Below, in pieces: positions 60,949 through 64,000 of a stretch of DNA of 64,000 nucleotides. Numbering within the stretch: position 1 is the stretch's first letter; every line of letters starts with the position of its first letter. The notes below the pieces were generated by a model. That model made no database searches. It saw only the letters and a list, made by a program, of their open reading frames with translations, and had not been told where the DNA came from. Source of the stretch: Shewanella fidelis ATCC BAA-318 (GTDB taxonomy: Bacteria > Pseudomonadota > Gammaproteobacteria > Enterobacterales > Shewanellaceae); the NCBI RefSeq assembly GCF_000518605.1, contig NZ_JADX01000004.1:284885-348884 (forward strand), read 5' to 3'. The translations under genes were made by a program, and so were the position numbers.

Positions 60949-62124
60949 ATGACAAACATGGTAAATTCCAATGCAGGTTCTCATAGCAACAGGTTAAAGC
61001 TGGCCAGTTTTAACCTGTTTAATTACATCGAACCACCATTGGCTTTTTACGATTTTGAAAATATCTACAGCACAGAGCAATGGCAAAAGAAGCAAGCTTG
61101 GTTAGCTGATTTTCTAGGGCAGCACCAACCTGACGTTATTGGTTTTCAGGAAGTATTTTCGGCAGCAGCACTCGAACAACAAATGCGCCTTGCTGGCTAT
61201 GATCATTTCGCTGTGGTCGATGAACCCACAGTCATTGACGATTATATTTGCCGCGATCCGGTAGTGGCGCTTAGCTCAAAGTATCCGATTATTGAAGTCT
61301 GTGCGATTGAAGCTAAGCCTGAGTACGTTCACGCTTTAGGTTTAGATACTGGCTTTAGCTTTAGCCGTAAACCGCTGCGCGCTAGTGTTAATCTACCGCA
61401 AATTGGCGTTTGTGATATCTATGTGGTGCACTTTAAATCTAAGCGTCCGCATTTAGATGGATTGCCGCAACCTCAGTTTACTCAAGCCCCAGCGAGTACA
61501 TCTGCAGCACCTTTGGTTAACTTTGGCGAGTTACTTGGCCGTAACAGCCTTGGTCAATGGGCCTCGAGTGTGCAGCGCGGCAGTGAGGCTGCATTGCTGT
61601 TTCAAGCTATGTTGCAGCGGCGAATTGAGACTGGATATCCCATGGTGTTAATGGGCGATTTTAATGAGGAGCTGACTAGCTCGGTATTGTCAGGTTTAAC
61701 AACTCGAGAACTGCGTTTTGAAAAAGAGGGCTATGATCAATTAGCCAATTACCCGTTAACTGATGCTTATAAACTGTTTCAGCAAGGGTTAACCGATTTA
61801 TTTGGCCTAAAAGACGCTGATGACACTGTGCCTGCAAACCAGGAAACTAATTTTGAGGCCAGTTTTGAAGATCCTGCATTAGAGCAGCAATTATTGGCCA
61901 AGGCTCGAGCATCACGCGCACCAACTCACTATTACGGTGCTTGTGGCTCAGTATTAGATTACCTGTTATTGTCAGCTGATTTTGACCCAAGCTTTGATAA
62001 AAGTGTCGCTGAGGTATGCGATTATCACACTGAAGATCGTCACTTAGTTAACCCTAGCTTTGAGCGTGATAGCCAAAGTAGCGATCACGCTCCGGTTATT
62101 TGTACTTTGCGTATAAGAACCTAG
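60949..62124 (+). CDS. Endonuclease/exonuclease/phosphatase family protein
   Basis: 391 aa, no signal peptide. EEP-fold motifs: LKLASFNLFNY at the N-terminus, DVIGFQEVF with the catalytic Glu, YVVHFKSKRP, MVLMGDFNEE with the metal-binding Asp and Asn, and the final SSDHAPVICTL with Asp-His. A ~90-residue segment (DLFGLKDADDTVPANQETNF...) lies before the last motif. Substrate could be nucleic acid, an inositol-phosphate-like compound or a lipid head group. Two alternative ATGs lie close together. Confidence 0.88.
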   Translation: MTNMVNSNAGSHSNRLKLASFNLFNYIEPPLAFYDFENIYSTEQWQKKQAWLADFLGQHQPDVIGFQEVFSAAALEQQMRLAGYDHFAVVDEPTVIDDYICRDPVVALSSKYPIIEVCAIEAKPEYVHALGLDTGFSFSRKPLRASVNLPQIGVCDIYVVHFKSKRPHLDGLPQPQFTQAPASTSAAPLVNFGELLGRNSLGQWASSVQRGSEAALLFQAMLQRRIETGYPMVLMGDFNEELTSSVLSGLTTRELRFEKEGYDQLANYPLTDAYKLFQQGLTDLFGLKDADDTVPANQETNFEASFEDPALEQQLLAKARASRAPTHYYGACGSVLDYLLLSADFDPSFDKSVAEVCDYHTEDRHLVNPSFERDSQSSDHAPVICTLRIRT

Positions 62125-62138
62125 TCGCTAACGAGCGC

Positions 62139-63698
62139 TTAAAATTGCTGTAAAAACTTTAATAGCTCGGGTTTTGAGTCGGCGTAGTCTAATGCGCTGG
62201 AGCCTGAGTGATTAATAGCTTGCAGATCGGCACCATAATCAATTAGTGCTGAGATCACCTGTTTGGCATTATCGTCTAGTTGATCAATATTAAGCACTGC
62301 AATATGCAGCGCATTGTTACCATTTAAATTTGTGCCTTTAATGTCGGCGCCGCTGTCCATCAGTAACGACAGCATGGGCAAGTCTAGCTTACTGCTAGCG
62401 AGTACTATCGGCGGCCAGTCGCCATAGCTATCGCTAATATTGATATCGGCTCCTTTGGCGAGCAAGAGTCTGGCGATTTCAAGGTTGTTGATATCAATCG
62501 CAGTGGCAAGTGGCGTCCAGTGTTGCTTAGTAAGCTCATTCACATCAGCACCAGCATCTATCAGTAATTTAACCGCGGTTTGGTTTTGTAGTCCTATAGC
62601 GTACCTAAGTGGAGAAGCGCCTTGGACATCCCGCTGATTTGGTTCTGCACCAAGCTGCAAAAGTCGCTCAATCATAGGGTTACTTTGAATATAAATTGCT
62701 GACATTAATGGGGTGGTATATCCCTCTAGAGTCGCTAATGAAGGATCGGCTCCCGCTGCAACTAATTGGTTAACTTGAGCGATATTGTTGCTCTCTACTG
62801 CGATAACTAACGGCGTCGCTTCAGCGCCATGACTATTAACATTCGCTCCAGCGGCAATCAATTTATCAATTATCGTTTGGCGGGGTTCTCTTCTGAGTAA
62901 GGCATCCATTAACGGTGTTGTGTCATGCGCTGTTTTGGCATCGACATCTGCACCTAACCTAAGTAACGCGGCTACGATTTCAGGTTCATTAAAATCGATT
63001 GCTTGGATCAGCGCAGAAAAGCCGCCTTTTGTGAGTAGATCTAAATTAGCACCTTGAGCTGCAAGTGCGCTAAGCATGGGAATATTATTGTATTTTGCGG
63101 CAACAAAGGCAGGGCTTTCACCTTCATTGTCTTGTTGATTGATGTTGGCACCATGCTCCATAAGTAAAGCCAATGCTTGGTGATTAAATTCATCCCTTGG
63201 TAAACAGCTACCACAGCGACTTTGGGCTAAATAATGCAGCGGGGAAAGTCCTTTGTAATCGACGGTATTAGGCGTCGCATCATAGGCTAAAAGTTGTTTG
63301 AAGCTGTTAATGTCAACGTTGAAAATGGCAAACATTAGCGGTGTTTGATAACCGGAATATTGATTGCCTAAGTTGGGATCTGCTCCGGCATCAAGTAATG
63401 GCTTCACCAGCTCGGGATGGCGCATGGTAATTGCTAGGTATAAGGGGCTATAACCATCTTTAGGGTTAAGGCTTTGTCGAGGAGAACTTGCTAACAGAGC
63501 TGTAAATGCGGTTATGTCGTTTTGCTCTAAAGCGGTAATCATTGCTTCTGTAGCGGCATTAATTTCACTTTCACTCAAATCACTGCTTGAGGGTGGATTA
63601 GTGGCTTGGTTTGTTGGTTGTGGTTTAGGTGCATTGGCTGGTTGTGCGCAGCCGCCAAGCGCTAGGCCTAGCATGATTACTGTGGTTAGGCGTCTCAC
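62139..63698 (-). CDS. Ankyrin-repeat lipoprotein
   Basis: 519 aa starting at GTG behind AGGGGA. Lipobox in MLGLALGGCAQP (lipidated Cys near residue 16), a proline/asparagine linker to ~45, then about 12-13 ankyrin repeats filling the rest (for example GYSPLYLAITMRHPELVKPL, LDAGADPN; TPLATAIDINNLEIARLLLA, KGADIN). It should be anchored in the envelope, facing the periplasm or outside, as a protein-binding surface. The next gene upstream encodes another repeat protein (MORN type). Partner unknown. Confidence 0.9.
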   Translation of the reverse strand: MRRLTTVIMLGLALGGCAQPANAPKPQPTNQATNPPSSSDLSESEINAATEAMITALEQNDITAFTALLASSPRQSLNPKDGYSPLYLAITMRHPELVKPLLDAGADPNLGNQYSGYQTPLMFAIFNVDINSFKQLLAYDATPNTVDYKGLSPLHYLAQSRCGSCLPRDEFNHQALALLMEHGANINQQDNEGESPAFVAAKYNNIPMLSALAAQGANLDLLTKGGFSALIQAIDFNEPEIVAALLRLGADVDAKTAHDTTPLMDALLRREPRQTIIDKLIAAGANVNSHGAEATPLVIAVESNNIAQVNQLVAAGADPSLATLEGYTTPLMSAIYIQSNPMIERLLQLGAEPNQRDVQGASPLRYAIGLQNQTAVKLLIDAGADVNELTKQHWTPLATAIDINNLEIARLLLAKGADINISDSYGDWPPIVLASSKLDLPMLSLLMDSGADIKGTNLNGNNALHIAVLNIDQLDDNAKQVISALIDYGADLQAINHSGSSALDYADSKPELLKFLQQF

Positions 63699-63764
63699 GT
63701 TTTCCCCTAGAATATCCGTATGTTGCAGCTACAACTCAATGGTGCTTGCTTGGCGGCAGCATGT

Positions 63765-64000
63765 TTAAATCCGCTGTCCATTTTTGTAAGTTCTTATCTG
63801 TTTGATAGTTCCATCTTCATTAAAATATGTCCACTGTCCATCAGGGCGGTCATTTTTGTGAAAGGACTCACGTGCTAAGGCGCCATTGTTATAATAAAGC
63901 AGCCATTTACCAACTGCTTCGCCTTGGCGAAATTGGCCTTGCTCTTCTATTGTGCCATCTGCATAAAACTTGGTTATGGGGCCATGGGGCTTGCCATCTT
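63765..64000 (-). CDS. YwqK/MORN-repeat protein, 3' part (cut by window edge)
   Basis: The last 78 codons of a minus-strand gene whose start lies beyond position 64000. The translation shows three MORN_2-type repeats: KFYADGTIEEQGQFRQGEAV, GKWLLYYNNGALARESFHKN and DGQWTYFNEDGTIKQIRTYK, ending KNGQRI and TAA. Such YwqK proteins are often labelled antitoxin-like, but most have no known role. It ends 67 bp before the ankyrin lipoprotein starts, so the two are likely one operon. Confidence 0.78.
   Translation of the reverse strand, partial: DGKPHGPITKFYADGTIEEQGQFRQGEAVGKWLLYYNNGALARESFHKNDRPDGQWTYFNEDGTIKQIRTYKNGQRI

Overview
The window reads as a chromosomal segment of a marine gammaproteobacterium, most likely Shewanella or a close relative. 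The evidence is gene order and protein similarity recalled from known families: a metK / tkt-epd-pgk-fba block, xerD-dsbC-recJ, srmB next to trmN6, sdaC-sdaA, a DUF3016 lipoprotein and several short-repeat families. I ran no search, so the genus is an inference. Base composition is moderate, and nearly all of the window is ordinary housekeeping and accessory chromosome. I see no rRNA, tRNA, CRISPR array, prophage or intact insertion sequence.

Layout. 1-430 is a degenerate repeat array rich in CCTAGG and AAAAGCC. 435-4445 (minus) carries a SufS/CsdA-type cysteine desulfurase, a Tas-type aldo/keto reductase, a MarR-GNAT fusion and YjjX. 5003-7849 is the serine-use pair sdaC-sdaA. 8185-15182 holds two GNATs, small membrane proteins, a dicarboxylate/amino-acid symporter, an HslJ-like lipoprotein, a catalytically degenerate GGDEF protein and several hypotheticals. 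15572-19471 is an accessory island: a multi-hairpin repeat, three gene cassettes with attC-like sites on the minus strand and no integrase in the window, then a second multi-hairpin repeat in inverted orientation. 19783-27342 is core metabolism: metK with a candidate MetJ operator, then tkt, epd, pgk and a class II fba. 27503-31518 holds a DUF481 outer-membrane protein, a ToxR-like membrane regulator with an overlapping membrane partner, and a large unknown membrane protein. 31567-41239 (minus) holds a PAS/degenerate-GGDEF sensor, a radical SAM protein, a two-gene RND efflux system, srmB and trmN6. 41772-47238 (plus) holds brnQ, a second CCTAGG repeat array, xerD, dsbC and recJ. 47539-51574 is a cysteine-use locus: an Lrp-type regulator, the cysteine desulfidase cyuA and the transporter cyuP, with candidate CRP and FNR sites before cyuP. 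51598-53111 is a second small cassette region behind a third multi-hairpin repeat. 53214-64000 holds a SUKH-like protein, a Nudix hydrolase, rarD, a nucleotidyltransferase, a GlxA-like AraC regulator divergent from a LysE exporter, rpiA, yedI, an EEP-family phosphohydrolase, an ankyrin lipoprotein and the 3' part of a YwqK/MORN gene.

Themes. Two amino-acid catabolic modules pair a HAAAP transporter with a degradative enzyme: SdaC/SdaA for serine and CyuP/CyuA for cysteine. The most interesting material is non-coding. (1) A roughly 265-bp MITE family has three full copies and one 48-bp remnant. Each full copy is flanked by TAA/TTA and sits on a gene's stop codon. (2) A string-of-hairpins repeat has three copies, each starting 5-20 bp after a stop codon in the sense direction of that gene. 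Its stems differ between copies but stay base-paired. (3) Two integrase-less cassette clusters each lie next to copies of repeat (2). One cassette encodes an RraB-family protein with a signal peptide.
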